A stretch of DNA of 64,000 nucleotides from Desulfovibrio sp. UIB00 (GTDB taxonomy: Bacteria; Desulfobacterota; Desulfovibrionia; Desulfovibrionales; Desulfovibrionaceae): positions 434,001 through 498,000 of the forward strand of contig NZ_JAETXJ010000001.1 in NCBI RefSeq assembly GCF_022508225.1, given 5' to 3'. The first letter of the stretch is position 1, and each line of letters starts with the position of its first letter. Shown here one piece after another: positions 26,025-34,636 of the stretch. The position numbers and the translations under genes were made by a program. The notes beneath the pieces were generated by a model. It was not told where the DNA came from and made no database searches. It was given only the letters and a program-made list of their open reading frames with translations.

Positions 26025-27881
26025 TTAATCCCTGTCGTCTTCAGCGCCGCGCGGTTTTCTGCCCCATTTGTCGGGGTGCGTAAACCGCTTACCGCCACCA
26101 CCACCGTTACCGCCGCCATCGCGTTGATTGCGGGCAGGGTACCCGGGCCGGGGGCCACGCGGCGCGCGGGGGCCGGGGCCAAAACTCTTGCGCTGGAACG
26201 AGCCGCCGCCAGTGTCGAGCTTGGCGGTCACGCGCGTACCGGCAATGAACACGCCCCGGTTAAGAACGGCCAGCACGTCATCGGCAAATTCGCTCTGCAC
26301 TTCAACAAGGCTGAAATGCTTCTGAATGCTGATGGCGCCGATGCTGCGGCCAGCAATGCCGCATTCTCCGGTGATGGCGCCCACCATTTCGCCGGGCGAA
26401 ACCTTGTGGGCATGGCCCACGCTGATGTGCAGGCGTGTCATGGGCGCATCGTTACGGCGCGGGCGCGCGCCATCGCGGTCGCCCTGACGGAATCCGTCAC
26501 GGCCATCGCGACCGTCGCGGCCAAAGCGGCGCGGCGCTTCGGCCAGAGGGTCTTCTTCGGGCACGTTGGTGGCATCGCCAAAATCGCGCTGCATCAGCAG
26601 CTTGAGCAGGGCTGCGGCCACATCTCGGCTGGTGATGACATCATCGGCAAACTGTTCGGACAAAAAGTCTTCCACCATCTGCATGCAGCTTTCCAGCGCT
26701 CCGGCGGTCAGCGTGGCGCGCACTTCATCCAGCAGCCGCGAGGTGCGGATGTTGGCAACGTCGCGCAACGAGGGTAGGCGTTCCTGCTGGATGCGGGCCT
26801 TGGTATGCCGGATAATGTCGCGCAGCTTGTGCTGCTCGCGCAGGGTCACAAAGGTAAAGGCCTTGCCCACGCGACCAGCGCGCCCAGTGCGGCCAATGCG
26901 GTGCACGTAGCGCTCAGCGTCATGGGGAATGTCGTAGTTGACCACGGCATCCACATCGTCCACGTCAATGCCGCGCGCGGCAACGTCCGTGGCGATCAGA
27001 ATGTCCAGCCCCTCACCGCGAAAACGCTGCATGACCCTGTCGCGCTGCGACTGGGCAAGATCGCCGTGCAGGCCATCGCTCTGATAGCCCCGCTGTTGCA
27101 GGTGGGCCGTCACTTCGTCCACGCTGCGCTTGGTGGAGCAGAACACAAGGGCCTTGCGGAATCCCTGGGCGTCCAGCACGCGGCACAGCGCGTCCATCTT
27201 CTGATGGGGGCGCACTTCGTAATAGACCTGCTCAATGGCGGGCACGGTCAGGGTTTTCTGGGCAATGGCCAGCATTTCCGGCTCACGCAGAAAGCGTTTG
27301 CTCAACTGCAAAATGGCCGGGGGCATGGTGGCCGAGAAGAGTACGCGCTGGCATTCAGCGGGTACCCGCTCCAGAATGGCTTCTATATCTTCGCGAAAGC
27401 CCATATCGAGCATTTCGTCGGCTTCATCAAGCACAATGGTGGTTGCGCCGCCCAGGCGGAGGGTGCCGCGCTGGAGGTGGTCCATAACGCGACCAGGGGT
27501 GCCTACCACCACCTGCACGCCGCGTTCAAGAGCGCGGAGCTGGCGTTCAATGGCCTGACCGCCGTATATGGGCAAAATGGCAACGCCGCGCATGCGGGCG
27601 GCCAGTTTGCTGAGTTCTTCGGCTACCTGAATGGCAAGCTCGCGCGTGGGGCAAAGTACCAGCGACTGCACCGCCCTTGTGGGGGTGAGCTTTTCCAGAA
27701 TGGGCATGCCAAAGGCGGCTGTTTTGCCGGTGCCGGTCTGGGCCTGACCTACCGCGTCGCGGCCAGTCAGCAGGAAGGGTACGGCGAGCACCTGAATAGG
27801 AGAGGGTTCTTCAAAACCCATATCCTTGACGGCCTGCAATAATTCCGGGGACAAATGAAAATCTTCGAACGATGGGGACAT
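26025..27881 (-). CDS. deaD: DEAD-box RNA helicase, DeaD/CsdA type
   Basis: A 618-residue ATP-dependent RNA helicase used in ribosome assembly and mRNA turnover, especially in the cold. Motifs in order: Q motif (MGFEEPSPIQ), I AQTGTGKT, Ia PTRELAIQ, II DEADEMLD, III SAT, IV to VI in domain 2 (HGDLAQSQRDRVM, ATDVAARGIDV, HRIGRTGRAG). After the core there is a helical region, a DbpA-like RNA-binding fold (about 490-565, RLHISVGHAHKVSPGEMVGA), and a Gly/Arg-rich tail. Acidic-basic Asp-Gly-Arg repeats (RRFGRDGRDGRDG) sit between core and RNA-binding fold. ATG 27881 has AGGA upstream; the in-frame ATG five codons earlier does not. Confidence 0.94.
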   Translation of the reverse strand: MSPSFEDFHLSPELLQAVKDMGFEEPSPIQVLAVPFLLTGRDAVGQAQTGTGKTAAFGMPILEKLTPTRAVQSLVLCPTRELAIQVAEELSKLAARMRGVAILPIYGGQAIERQLRALERGVQVVVGTPGRVMDHLQRGTLRLGGATTIVLDEADEMLDMGFREDIEAILERVPAECQRVLFSATMPPAILQLSKRFLREPEMLAIAQKTLTVPAIEQVYYEVRPHQKMDALCRVLDAQGFRKALVFCSTKRSVDEVTAHLQQRGYQSDGLHGDLAQSQRDRVMQRFRGEGLDILIATDVAARGIDVDDVDAVVNYDIPHDAERYVHRIGRTGRAGRVGKAFTFVTLREQHKLRDIIRHTKARIQQERLPSLRDVANIRTSRLLDEVRATLTAGALESCMQMVEDFLSEQFADDVITSRDVAAALLKLLMQRDFGDATNVPEEDPLAEAPRRFGRDGRDGRDGFRQGDRDGARPRRNDAPMTRLHISVGHAHKVSPGEMVGAITGECGIAGRSIGAISIQKHFSLVEVQSEFADDVLAVLNRGVFIAGTRVTAKLDTGGGSFQRKSFGPGPRAPRGPRPGYPARNQRDGGGNGGGGGKRFTHPDKWGRKPRGAEDDRD

Positions 27882-28083
27882 GCTGTTCCTGTACATAAAA
27901 AATTACTTGGTAGCGTACCATAGCCTCATACACGCCAATGCACAATGCCCCATCAGCCCCAGATTGCGGCAGACGGCGGCCTGATTGAAAAAAACCGCCC
28001 AGAAGCCGCCCCGCGCAAGGGATGATGATTCTGGCGCAGATGCAAAAAAAATCTGCTGTGCGGCACAAACCGTTTACAGGCTG

Positions 28084-28111
28084 TTGACCTTGCCGCGCTC
28101 CTCTGTAGGAT
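28084..28111 (+). promoter_or_regulatory. Candidate sigma-70 promoter for fetAB
   Basis: TTGACC (28084-28089), a 16-base spacer and TAGGAT (28106-28111) lie about 48 bases upstream of the fetA ATG. Confidence 0.5.
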
Positions 28112-28159
28112 GGCCTACGCCGGAATAGTCCTGCACCACGTCAGCCATCAGGAGAAACC

Positions 28160-28783
28160 ATGTCCTGTATACAGACACGCGGTCTTGCCTACGGCCAGAT
28201 ATCCTACAAGGATCTGGACATAGAAGAGGGCAAGGCCACATTTATCAGCGGCCCCAGCGGCTGCGGCAAAAGTACGCTGCTGCGGCTGTTCAACAAAATG
28301 CTGGCCCCTACGGCAGGCGCTGTGCTGTACCAGGGGCAGGACATGGCCGACATCGACAGTATTGCCCTGAGGCGCGAGGTTTTGCTGGCAGGGCAATCCG
28401 TATTTCTTTTTGAAGGCACAGTGGGCGAGAATTTTGACGCCTTTTGCGAAGCCAGGGAATCCGCCAACCTTGCGGCGGAAGACAAACTGAAATTCCTGCG
28501 TCTGTGTTGCGCCAATTTCCCGCTGGATGCGCCCTGCGTGCATCTTTCCGGCGGCGAACGCCAGCGTGTGTTTCTGGCAATCTGCCTTTCATTTCTGCCC
28601 AAGGTGCTGATGCTGGATGAACCCACCTCGGCTCTGGATCAGGAAACGGCAGCGCGCTTTATGGCGCAGGTGCTGGCCTTTTGTCGCGAGCGCGGCATGA
28701 CCGTGGTAGCCGTGAGCCATGATCCCGCCCTGACAGAACGGCATGCGGAAAACATCATCAGCCTTCGGGCAGAGGCAGAATAA
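28160..28783 (+). CDS. fetA: ABC transporter ATP-binding protein FetA (YbbL-like)
   Basis: A 207-residue ATPase. Walker A is GPSGCGKST (31-39), signature HLSGGERQR (about 128), Walker B VLMLDEPTSALD (about 150), and the switch His is in VSHDP. It is short, as expected for FetA/YbbL. Together with the permease two bases downstream it forms the FetAB (UPF0014) exporter, which in E. coli is linked to iron export and resistance to oxidative stress. ATG 28160 follows CAGGAGAAACC. Substrate is inferred from the pairing. Confidence 0.88.
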   Translation: MSCIQTRGLAYGQISYKDLDIEEGKATFISGPSGCGKSTLLRLFNKMLAPTAGAVLYQGQDMADIDSIALRREVLLAGQSVFLFEGTVGENFDAFCEARESANLAAEDKLKFLRLCCANFPLDAPCVHLSGGERQRVFLAICLSFLPKVLMLDEPTSALDQETAARFMAQVLAFCRERGMTVVAVSHDPALTERHAENIISLRAEAE

Positions 28784-28785
28784 CC

Positions 28786-29559
28786 ATGAACGGCGTTGCC
28801 CAGATTCAGTTAGGCTCGTTTTTGCTCGTCTATGTGCTCTTGCTGGTGGTGCTGGCGGTTATGAAAAAATGCCGCATCAATCAGGCAAAACTGCTGGTGC
28901 TGGCAAGCGCGCGCATGACCCTGCAGCTCATTGCCGCAGGCTATGCGCTGACTTTTCTTTTCGAACATCCGCACCCGCTGCTCACCATGGGCTATCTGCT
29001 CATACTGGTATTTTTTACCATCTATCTGGTGCTTTCGCGCAACAAAAGGCTCAACCCGCGCTTTAGGGTAATAGTGTCTGTTTCCATTGCCAGTTGCGGT
29101 CTGGGCATCATCATATTTTTCGTAACCTGTATTGTGGGGCAAAGCGTGTTTGATCCGCAATACCTCATCCCCATCAGCGGCATGCTCATGGGCAATGCGC
29201 TTACGGGTGTTTCGCTGGGCCTCAAGTCCTTCTGGAACGGCCTTGAGGGGCAGCGGGCGCGTGTGGAGGCGCTGCTGAACATAGGGGCCACACCGGAGAA
29301 GGTGCTCTTTCCCTTTGTGTGCCAGGCGTTGGAAACCGCCCTCGTGCCCACGCTCAACTCCATGCTGGGCATGGGTATCGTGGTGTTGCCCGGCATGATG
29401 ACAGGCCAGATACTTTCCGGCACCGCGCCCACCACTGCCATCCTGTACCAGATAACCATCATGGTGGCTATTTGCGCCTGCGTGTGCCTGTGCTGTTTCT
29501 GTTCGCTCTATTTCGGCTACCGAACGCTCTGGAACGCGCAAAAACAGGTGGCTTTCTAG
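28786..29559 (+). CDS. fetB: ABC transporter permease FetB (YbbM-like, UPF0014)
   Basis: A 257-residue inner-membrane permease with about seven helices. It has the UPF0014 signature segments PISGMLMGNALTGVSLGL, EALLNIGATPEKVLFPF and GMGIVVLPGMMTGQILSG. It starts two bases after the fetA stop, so the two are translationally coupled. The complex is predicted to pump iron or a metal out across the cytoplasmic membrane. It is followed by a convergent SDR gene without an obvious terminator. Confidence 0.92.
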   Translation: MNGVAQIQLGSFLLVYVLLLVVLAVMKKCRINQAKLLVLASARMTLQLIAAGYALTFLFEHPHPLLTMGYLLILVFFTIYLVLSRNKRLNPRFRVIVSVSIASCGLGIIIFFVTCIVGQSVFDPQYLIPISGMLMGNALTGVSLGLKSFWNGLEGQRARVEALLNIGATPEKVLFPFVCQALETALVPTLNSMLGMGIVVLPGMMTGQILSGTAPTTAILYQITIMVAICACVCLCCFCSLYFGYRTLWNAQKQVAF

Positions 29560-29616
29560 ACGCAGATTGCCAGTGAAACTGCCCGATCGCTGTTTACGAA
29601 GAATGTGTTAGCTGCT

Positions 29617-30552
29617 CTATATAAGCACACTCCGCAGGGCTGAACCCAGATCTGGCTGGCGAAAGGCGTAGCCAGCAGCCTGTAGCCGCGCCGGAACAGG
29701 GTTTTGCCCTGCGAGCAGCAGTTCATCGGCCATCTGCCCCAGCATCAGGCGCAGTATCGGTGCGGGCACGGGCAGCCACGAGGGCCTGCCGCAGGCCTTG
29801 CCAAGGGCGTGGGTAAATTCGCTCATGCGGGGGGTGCGCGGCGCGCAGATGTTGAACGTGCCCACAAGGTCGGGCCTTTGCAGCAGCAGGATGGCGGCTC
29901 CGGCTACGTCTTCAAGGTGCGTCCAGCAGAAGGGCTGTTTGCCTGAGCCCAGCGGCCCGCCCACGAACATGCGGAAGGGCGGCAGCATGCGCTCCAGAAA
30001 TCCGCCGGGGGTTCCATCCGCCTTTTTGCCCAACACCGGGGCAAAGCGCATTACGCAACGGCGGATGCCCAATGCTTCAACGGGCACGGTGCTTTGCTCC
30101 CACTGGCGGCATGTTTCGGCCAGAAATCCCGTGCCGGAGGGTGCACCTTCATCGCAGGCCGGCGCGTTGTTTTGCCACAGGCCATAGTATCCGCTGGCCG
30201 AAGCCTGCAAGAGGGTCGCAGGCGCGTGGTGGGATTGTTCCTTGCGCAGGCGCAGGGCAACGCACAAGGCTTGCCCGGTTTCTACCCGGCTGTTCACAAT
30301 GGCCTGCTTGCGCTCCGGCGTCCAGCGGCCTCCCCCGATATTCTCGCCTTGTAGATTGATGATGGCGTCCACGCCGTCCAGCAATCCGGCCAGAGCCGCT
30401 CCATCCCAGCCGTTCCAAACCACGCGTCTCGGGCCGTTGCCGTCCTTGCCCGCCCTGCGTGAAACCACGCTTACGGTGAGGCCCTGGCGCATGAGTGCCG
30501 TTGCCATGTATCGCCCCACAAAGCCTGTGCCGCCCAGAATGAGAACATGCAT
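29617..30552 (-). CDS. SDR-family NAD(P)-binding epimerase, TIGR01777/YfcH type
   Basis: A 311-residue extended short-chain dehydrogenase. The N terminus MHVLILGGTGFVGRYMATAL holds the GxxGxxG nucleotide site. INLQGENIGGGRWTPERKQ and SRVETGQAL are diagnostic of TIGR01777/YfcH. The usual SDR Tyr region reads ASGYYG. A C-terminal domain (RPSWLPVPAPILRLMLGQMADELL) is the DUF1731-type tail. Substrate is unknown; homologues are often annotated as sugar-nucleotide epimerases or cell-division inhibitor SulA-like without support. The ATG at 30552 follows a GGGTTCACC stretch. Confidence 0.9.
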   Translation of the reverse strand: MHVLILGGTGFVGRYMATALMRQGLTVSVVSRRAGKDGNGPRRVVWNGWDGAALAGLLDGVDAIINLQGENIGGGRWTPERKQAIVNSRVETGQALCVALRLRKEQSHHAPATLLQASASGYYGLWQNNAPACDEGAPSGTGFLAETCRQWEQSTVPVEALGIRRCVMRFAPVLGKKADGTPGGFLERMLPPFRMFVGGPLGSGKQPFCWTHLEDVAGAAILLLQRPDLVGTFNICAPRTPRMSEFTHALGKACGRPSWLPVPAPILRLMLGQMADELLLAGQNPVPARLQAAGYAFRQPDLGSALRSVLI

Positions 30553-30624
30553 GGTGAACCCCCTCTGTTGTGCGAAGCCGTGCGTTTGAAGCAGTCTATA
30601 CCTTTTGCCGGGGAACAGGCAATT

Positions 30625-31527
30625 TTATCGTTTCGTCGGTCTAGCGGCTGATTGCTCGGGATGCGGAAAAACCTCCTGCGCCATGCGGATAAACTCCCGC
30701 GCAGCGGGCGACATGCGGCGCGCGTCCGGCACTGCCAGAGCTACCTGACGCCGGGCCGCTGGACGGAGAGGCTTTTTGACGTAGCCCGGTGCTTTATCTG
30801 ACGGCAGGGCGGATTCCGCCACAATGCTCACGGCCTCGCCCCGCGCCACAGCGGCAATGGTGCTCACAAGCTGCAACGAGCGCCAACGGATAGTGGGGTG
30901 CAGGCGCAACGCGCGGAACAGACCTCCGATAATGTCTTCAGATCCGGCTCTGGTCATGGCAAAGGGGCTGGCGCAGAGTTCCTCAAGGGTGACGGCGTTT
31001 TTCTTCGCCAGCGGGTGCGCCAGCGGCAGCAAGGCCACCAGCTGGTCTTCCATGAGGGGGAAGGTGTCAAACCGTTCATCCGGCAAGGTCACAAAACCAA
31101 TATCCACCCGGTGGTCTGTGAGCCATTGGGCCACCTCGCCGTCAGGGCCTTCATCCACATGGATTTCAATGCCGGGGTAAACCGCGCGGTATTTTTCAAG
31201 CACCGGGGGCAGCAGACGCAGCGAAGCTGTGGGGCCAAAAGAACCGATGCGCAACGTGCCACGCTTCATGCCGCGTGCGTCCGAGGCCTCCTGCCGCATG
31301 GATTCCGCCAACCCAAGCATGGCCTGAGCCTGACGCAGCAGGCGAGCGCCCACATCTGTAAGTTCCAGATTTTTGCCGCGTCGCAGCAGGGCCACGCCAA
31401 ACTCCTGCTCAAGCGCTTCAATGGCGTGGGATACGCCCGATTGCGAAATGCCCAGTTGCAGGGCGGCGGCAGTGAAGCCACGGCGCGCGGCCACGGTGGA
31501 AAATATTTCAAGCTGGGTCAGCGTCAT
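30625..31527 (-). CDS. LysR-family transcriptional regulator
   Basis: A 300-residue LysR regulator. The winged helix-turn-helix (1-60) reads MTLTQLEIFSTVAARRGFTA followed by LGISQSGVSHAIEALE. The periplasmic-binding-like effector domain is about 90-290. It is transcribed away from the EamA gene at 31666, the usual arrangement in which LysR controls the divergent gene. A palindrome sits right beside its start codon (31539-31554). Effector unknown. Confidence 0.92.
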   Translation of the reverse strand: MTLTQLEIFSTVAARRGFTAAALQLGISQSGVSHAIEALEQEFGVALLRRGKNLELTDVGARLLRQAQAMLGLAESMRQEASDARGMKRGTLRIGSFGPTASLRLLPPVLEKYRAVYPGIEIHVDEGPDGEVAQWLTDHRVDIGFVTLPDERFDTFPLMEDQLVALLPLAHPLAKKNAVTLEELCASPFAMTRAGSEDIIGGLFRALRLHPTIRWRSLQLVSTIAAVARGEAVSIVAESALPSDKAPGYVKKPLRPAARRQVALAVPDARRMSPAAREFIRMAQEVFPHPEQSAARPTKR

Positions 31528-31538
31528 TGCGATTTACC

Positions 31539-31554
31539 ATGAGTTATTGCTCAT
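31539..31554. promoter_or_regulatory. Candidate LysR operator
   Basis: ATGAG-N6-CTCAT is a short dyad between the divergent LysR and EamA genes. It lies very close to the LysR start and would suit autorepression. The spacing is not the exact T-N11-A. Confidence 0.35.
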
Positions 31555-31665
31555 TTCTCTATGAATAAACATGCTCGTAAGTGTATGCATATTGGCTCGC
31601 GGGTGCAATGGGTGCAATCTGTGAACAGCTTTTGACCGCAGAATTTCAGCAAAGTCAGGGATTAA

Positions 31666-32658
31666 ATGAGTGTTGCAAAAGAACGCGCGGGGGACGCCGC
31701 CGTATACGTGCGGCTGGCTCTTGTGGCCGTGGCCTGGGGCGGGACTTTCATTGCGGGCAGGAGCCTGGCTGGCGTTGCGCCCATGTTTTCGGCCAGCCTG
31801 CGTTTTTTGCTGGCCTCGGCGGCGCTGAGTCTGTTCCTTGTGGTTTCCGGCAAGGGTTTTCGCCGCGTGACGGTGGGGCAGGCCTTGGTGGTGACCCTGC
31901 TGGGGTTTTGCGGCATATTTTCGTACAGTTTTTTCTTCTTCAGCGGCTTGCAGCACATCAGCGCTTCGCGCGCGGCGCTGATTGTGGCCTTGAACCCGGC
32001 GGTCATGGCCCTTATCGCCTACCTTTTTTACCGTGAACGCGTGAGCGCGCTGAAAATGCTTGGCATTGCCCTGTGTTTCGGCGGTGTGGCTCTGGTGGTC
32101 GGCGGCGGCGATCCCCAGCGGGCAGGGGCTGGCGGCAGCGGCTGGCTGGGCGAGGCGCTTATAGGCGGTTGCGTGCTGAGCTGGAGCGCCTACAGCGTGT
32201 TTTGCAAATCAGTGGTGCGGCAGCTTGGGCCGCTGCACACAGTAACGTACTCCATCTATGCCGGAACCCTCATGCTGGCGGCCTATACCGCCTGCACAGG
32301 CGCACTGGATTTTGCCGCTGTGGCGCTGTTCAGCAGCGGCGAGATGCTCAGTCTGCTCTATCTGGGCATAGTTGGCTCCGCCGTGGCCTATATATGGTAC
32401 TATGACGGCATCCAGAAAATTGGCGTGGCACGCGCTGGCGTATTCATTGCGCTCAATCCCCTGGCGGCGGTGCTGTTTGGCGCGGCCCTGCTGGGTGAAC
32501 AGATGACCCTGGCGACCCTGCTTGGTGGCGCGCTGATTATCACCGGCATTGTGGTGGAAAACTGCCGTAGCGGGGCCGGATGTGCTCAGGCAGCCGAGCC
32601 GCCCTTGGAAGTATCCGCCGAAACGTCTACCAAACTATCCGGGCAGGCGCGGGGCTGA
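31666..32658 (+). CDS. EamA-family (DMT) transporter
   Basis: A 330-residue inner-membrane protein with ten predicted helices in two EamA repeats: AVAWGGTFIAGRSLAG opens repeat one and SWSAYSVFCKSVVRQLG opens repeat two. The C-terminal half carries the typical LGIVGSAVAYIWYYDGIQ and ALNPLAAVLFGAALLGEQ. Family members export amino acids, nucleotides or other metabolites. ATG 31666 has AGGG five bases upstream. It is divergent to a LysR regulator that likely controls it. The 3' end overlaps the convergent HxlR gene by 73 bases. Confidence 0.93.
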   Translation: MSVAKERAGDAAVYVRLALVAVAWGGTFIAGRSLAGVAPMFSASLRFLLASAALSLFLVVSGKGFRRVTVGQALVVTLLGFCGIFSYSFFFFSGLQHISASRAALIVALNPAVMALIAYLFYRERVSALKMLGIALCFGGVALVVGGGDPQRAGAGGSGWLGEALIGGCVLSWSAYSVFCKSVVRQLGPLHTVTYSIYAGTLMLAAYTACTGALDFAAVALFSSGEMLSLLYLGIVGSAVAYIWYYDGIQKIGVARAGVFIALNPLAAVLFGAALLGEQMTLATLLGGALIITGIVVENCRSGAGCAQAAEPPLEVSAETSTKLSGQARG

Positions 32659-33047
32659 CAGCCGCAATCTTCTGCTTCTAGCTTTTCCGCATTTTTTTCA
32701 AAATCCAGATGCTCCCGGCCCCAGGCGTACAGCGCCTCCAGCGCCGGGAGTAGTGTTTTGCCGCGCTCTGTGAGGGAGTATTCAACTCTGGGTGGAATTT
32801 CGTTGTATTGCATGCGATGCACAAGATCAAAATCTTCCAGCTCGCGCAGGCACTTGGTCAACATCATGTTGGTGACGCCCCGCACAGTGCGTTTCAGCTC
32901 ATTGTAACGAAGGGTCTCTTTTTCGGCCAAATGCCACAGAACGGGCAGTTTCCACTTGCCACCGATGCACTTGAAAACGTGCAGGATGGGGCATTCTGCC
33001 TTGTTATCGTACAGGCAGCTGGCGGCGCGTGAAGAAGATTTTGTCAT
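32586..33047 (-). CDS. HxlR-family transcriptional regulator
   Basis: A 153-residue winged-helix regulator: CPILHVFKCIGGKWKLPVLW, LRYNELKRTV, MLTKCLRELE and VEYSLTERGKTLLP are HxlR signatures. Cys11, Cys19 and Cys27 in the N-terminal part could act as a thiol or electrophile switch, as in HypR/YodB. A Cys-rich tail (CGCQPRAC) adds more thiols, which is unusual. It is divergent to the flavodoxin-like gene at 33167, with a palindrome over that gene's -10 box. Repression of the flavoprotein until a quinone or redox signal arrives is likely (inference). Confidence 0.92.
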   Translation of the reverse strand: MTKSSSRAASCLYDNKAECPILHVFKCIGGKWKLPVLWHLAEKETLRYNELKRTVRGVTNMMLTKCLRELEDFDLVHRMQYNEIPPRVEYSLTERGKTLLPALEALYAWGREHLDFEKNAEKLEAEDCGCQPRACPDSLVDVSADTSKGGSAA

Positions 33048-33086
33048 GGTATGCTCGCAAAAAGTAGGGAAGAAAAAAATGCGTAC

Positions 33087-33118
33087 TTGTGATAATAATA
33101 TTAAAGCATGTATACATG
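33087..33118 (+). promoter_or_regulatory. Promoter with overlapping palindromic operator for the flavodoxin-like gene
   Basis: TTGTGA (33087-33092), an 18-base spacer and TATACA (33111-33116). The perfect 12-bp palindrome CATGTATACATG (33107-33118) covers the -10 box. It is a good HxlR operator candidate, because the regulator is divergent and starts 60 bases away. Confidence 0.55.
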
Positions 33119-33166
33119 GTGGTCAAGAAGTCCCTTGCCATCAACCCATTCCCACAGGAGGATATA

Positions 33167-33829
33167 ATGAAAATTTACGCCATAAACGGTGGCCCGCGAA
33201 AGAAGTTCAATACCGTAAAGTTGCTTCAGGCAGCTCTGGATGGAGCCGCCGCCGCACCCTGTAGCGAAACAGTCGAAACCGAGATGATCCACCTCTACGA
33301 TCTCAACTACAAGGGATGCGTGAGCTGTTTTTCGTGCAAGCGGGTGGGCGGCAAGAGCTACGGCCACTGCGCAGTCAAGGATGATCTGCCTCCTGTGCTG
33401 GAAAAGCTCTCGCGGGCGGACGGACTTATCTTTGGCAGCCCCATTTATTTTGGCAATGTCACGGGTATGATGCGCAGTTTCCTGGAACGCCTGATGTTTC
33501 CCTTTTTTGTGTATGACAAAGAGTACAGTTCGCTCGCTCCCAAGCGCATGCCCACAGCCTTTATTTACGCCATGAACGTGAGCAGCGAAGAAATGGAGCA
33601 GTACGGCTACCTCCAGAACCTCAAGGGCATGGAAACCTTTGTGGGCCGTCTTTTTGGCGAGCCGCAAGTGCAGCATGTGCACAATACCTATCAGTTTGCC
33701 GACTACAGCAAGTACAAGTGCGAGCGGTTCTCCGAGCCGGAAAAAGCCGCTTACCGCGATGCGCATTTCCCACAAGATTTGGAGCAGGCCCGCCGCATAG
33801 GCGCTGCAATGGTTGCCGCCGCCAGATAG
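33167..33829 (+). CDS. Flavodoxin-family NAD(P)H oxidoreductase with Cys motif (iron-sulfur flavoprotein-like)
   Basis: A 220-residue FMN protein of the multimeric flavodoxin/NADPH-dependent FMN reductase type. It begins MKIYAINGGPRKKFNTVKLL and contains the flavodoxin element GLIFGSPIYFGNVTGMMRSFLERL. Four cysteines (51, 54, 57, 68; C-x2-C-x2-C-x10-C) resemble the 4Fe-4S motif of Isf proteins, though the last spacing is longer than usual. ATG 33167 has an AGGAGG ribosome site; longer in-frame starts do not. It is divergent from an HxlR regulator, a common pairing for quinone or nitro-compound reductases. A strong terminator follows. Confidence 0.87.
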   Translation: MKIYAINGGPRKKFNTVKLLQAALDGAAAAPCSETVETEMIHLYDLNYKGCVSCFSCKRVGGKSYGHCAVKDDLPPVLEKLSRADGLIFGSPIYFGNVTGMMRSFLERLMFPFFVYDKEYSSLAPKRMPTAFIYAMNVSSEEMEQYGYLQNLKGMETFVGRLFGEPQVQHVHNTYQFADYSKYKCERFSEPEKAAYRDAHFPQDLEQARRIGAAMVAAAR

Positions 33830-33855
33830 CTTCCGTACTGCCCACGGCAAAACAC

Positions 33856-33883
33856 AAAGCCCCCGTTTTTCAACGGGGGCTTT
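33856..33883. terminator. Bidirectional intrinsic terminator
   Basis: AAAGCCCCCGTT (33856-33867) pairs with AACGGGGGCTTT (33872-33883). It serves the plus-strand flavodoxin-like gene and, in reverse, the liv operon ending at 33914. Confidence 0.92.
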
Positions 33884-33913
33884 GTCATTGCTGATAGTTA
33901 TGCTAGAGCAGGC

Positions 33914-34636
33914 TTATGCGCCCAGATAGGCTGCCTTGATTTCCGGCGTGTCGGCCAGATGGGCGGCGGAACCTTCTGCCACGATGCTGCCTGTGTCGAG
34001 CACGTAGCCGCGATCTGCCACCTGGAGCGCCAGGCGGGCGTTCTGCTCCACAACCACAACGGTCAGACCTTCGCTGTTGAGCTGCTTGAAGGTACGGAAC
34101 ATGTCGTACATCAGCAGGGGCGAAAGCCCCATGGAGGGTTCATCCAGCAAGAGCACCGAGCAGTTGGTCATGAGCGCGCGGCCCACGGCCAGCATTTGCT
34201 GTTCGCCGCCAGAGAGCGTGTCGCTGCGCTGGTGCATGCGTTCCTTAAGGCGCGGAAAAAGCTCAAAAACCTTGTCCACATCCCGCTGGATATTGTTGTC
34301 CTTGCGTGTCCAGGTAGCCAGCTTGAGGTTTTCGTTCACCGTGAGGTTGCCGAAAATGTGGCGTCCTTCGGGCACAAGATCCATCTTGAGGCGGGCCACC
34401 ACATGGTGCGGCTCTGTTTTCAGGATGGATTCGCCGTTAAAGCGGATGTCGCCGCTGATAACAGTGGGCGATTCCGGCGGAGTGAGGCGCATGACGGCCT
34501 TGAGCGTGGTAGATTTGCCAGCGCCGTTGGCCCCGATGAGGGTGACTATTTCGCCCTTGTTCACGTGAAATGAAATGCCGTGAAGGGCTTCAATCTTGCC
34601 ATAGCCGGCGTAGAGATTTTCAACTTCCAGTAGCAT
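33914..34636 (-). CDS. livF: Branched-chain amino-acid ABC transporter ATP-binding protein LivF
   Basis: A 240-residue ATPase. Walker A is GANGAGKST (35-43), signature LSGGEQQML, Walker B VLLLDEPSMGLSP, and switch His position EQNARLAL (Asn/Gln replaces His, as usual in LivF). It is one of the two ATPases that drive uptake by the HAAT-family transporter. The start ATG at 34636 overlaps the livG stop by one base (TGATG), giving translational coupling. An in-frame extension upstream is not family-like. Last gene of livKHMGF. Confidence 0.96.
   Translation of the reverse strand: MLLEVENLYAGYGKIEALHGISFHVNKGEIVTLIGANGAGKSTTLKAVMRLTPPESPTVISGDIRFNGESILKTEPHHVVARLKMDLVPEGRHIFGNLTVNENLKLATWTRKDNNIQRDVDKVFELFPRLKERMHQRSDTLSGGEQQMLAVGRALMTNCSVLLLDEPSMGLSPLLMYDMFRTFKQLNSEGLTVVVVEQNARLALQVADRGYVLDTGSIVAEGSAAHLADTPEIKAAYLGA

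Noticed and set aside
26805-27842. A long plus-strand frame opposite the DEAD-box helicase
   Set aside because: Antisense shadow of deaD; Gly/His/Ala-rich composition and no recognisable motif.
31528-31665. Exact T-N11-A LysR box between LysR and EamA
   Set aside because: The visible dyad has a different spacing, so it is kept only as a low-confidence operator.
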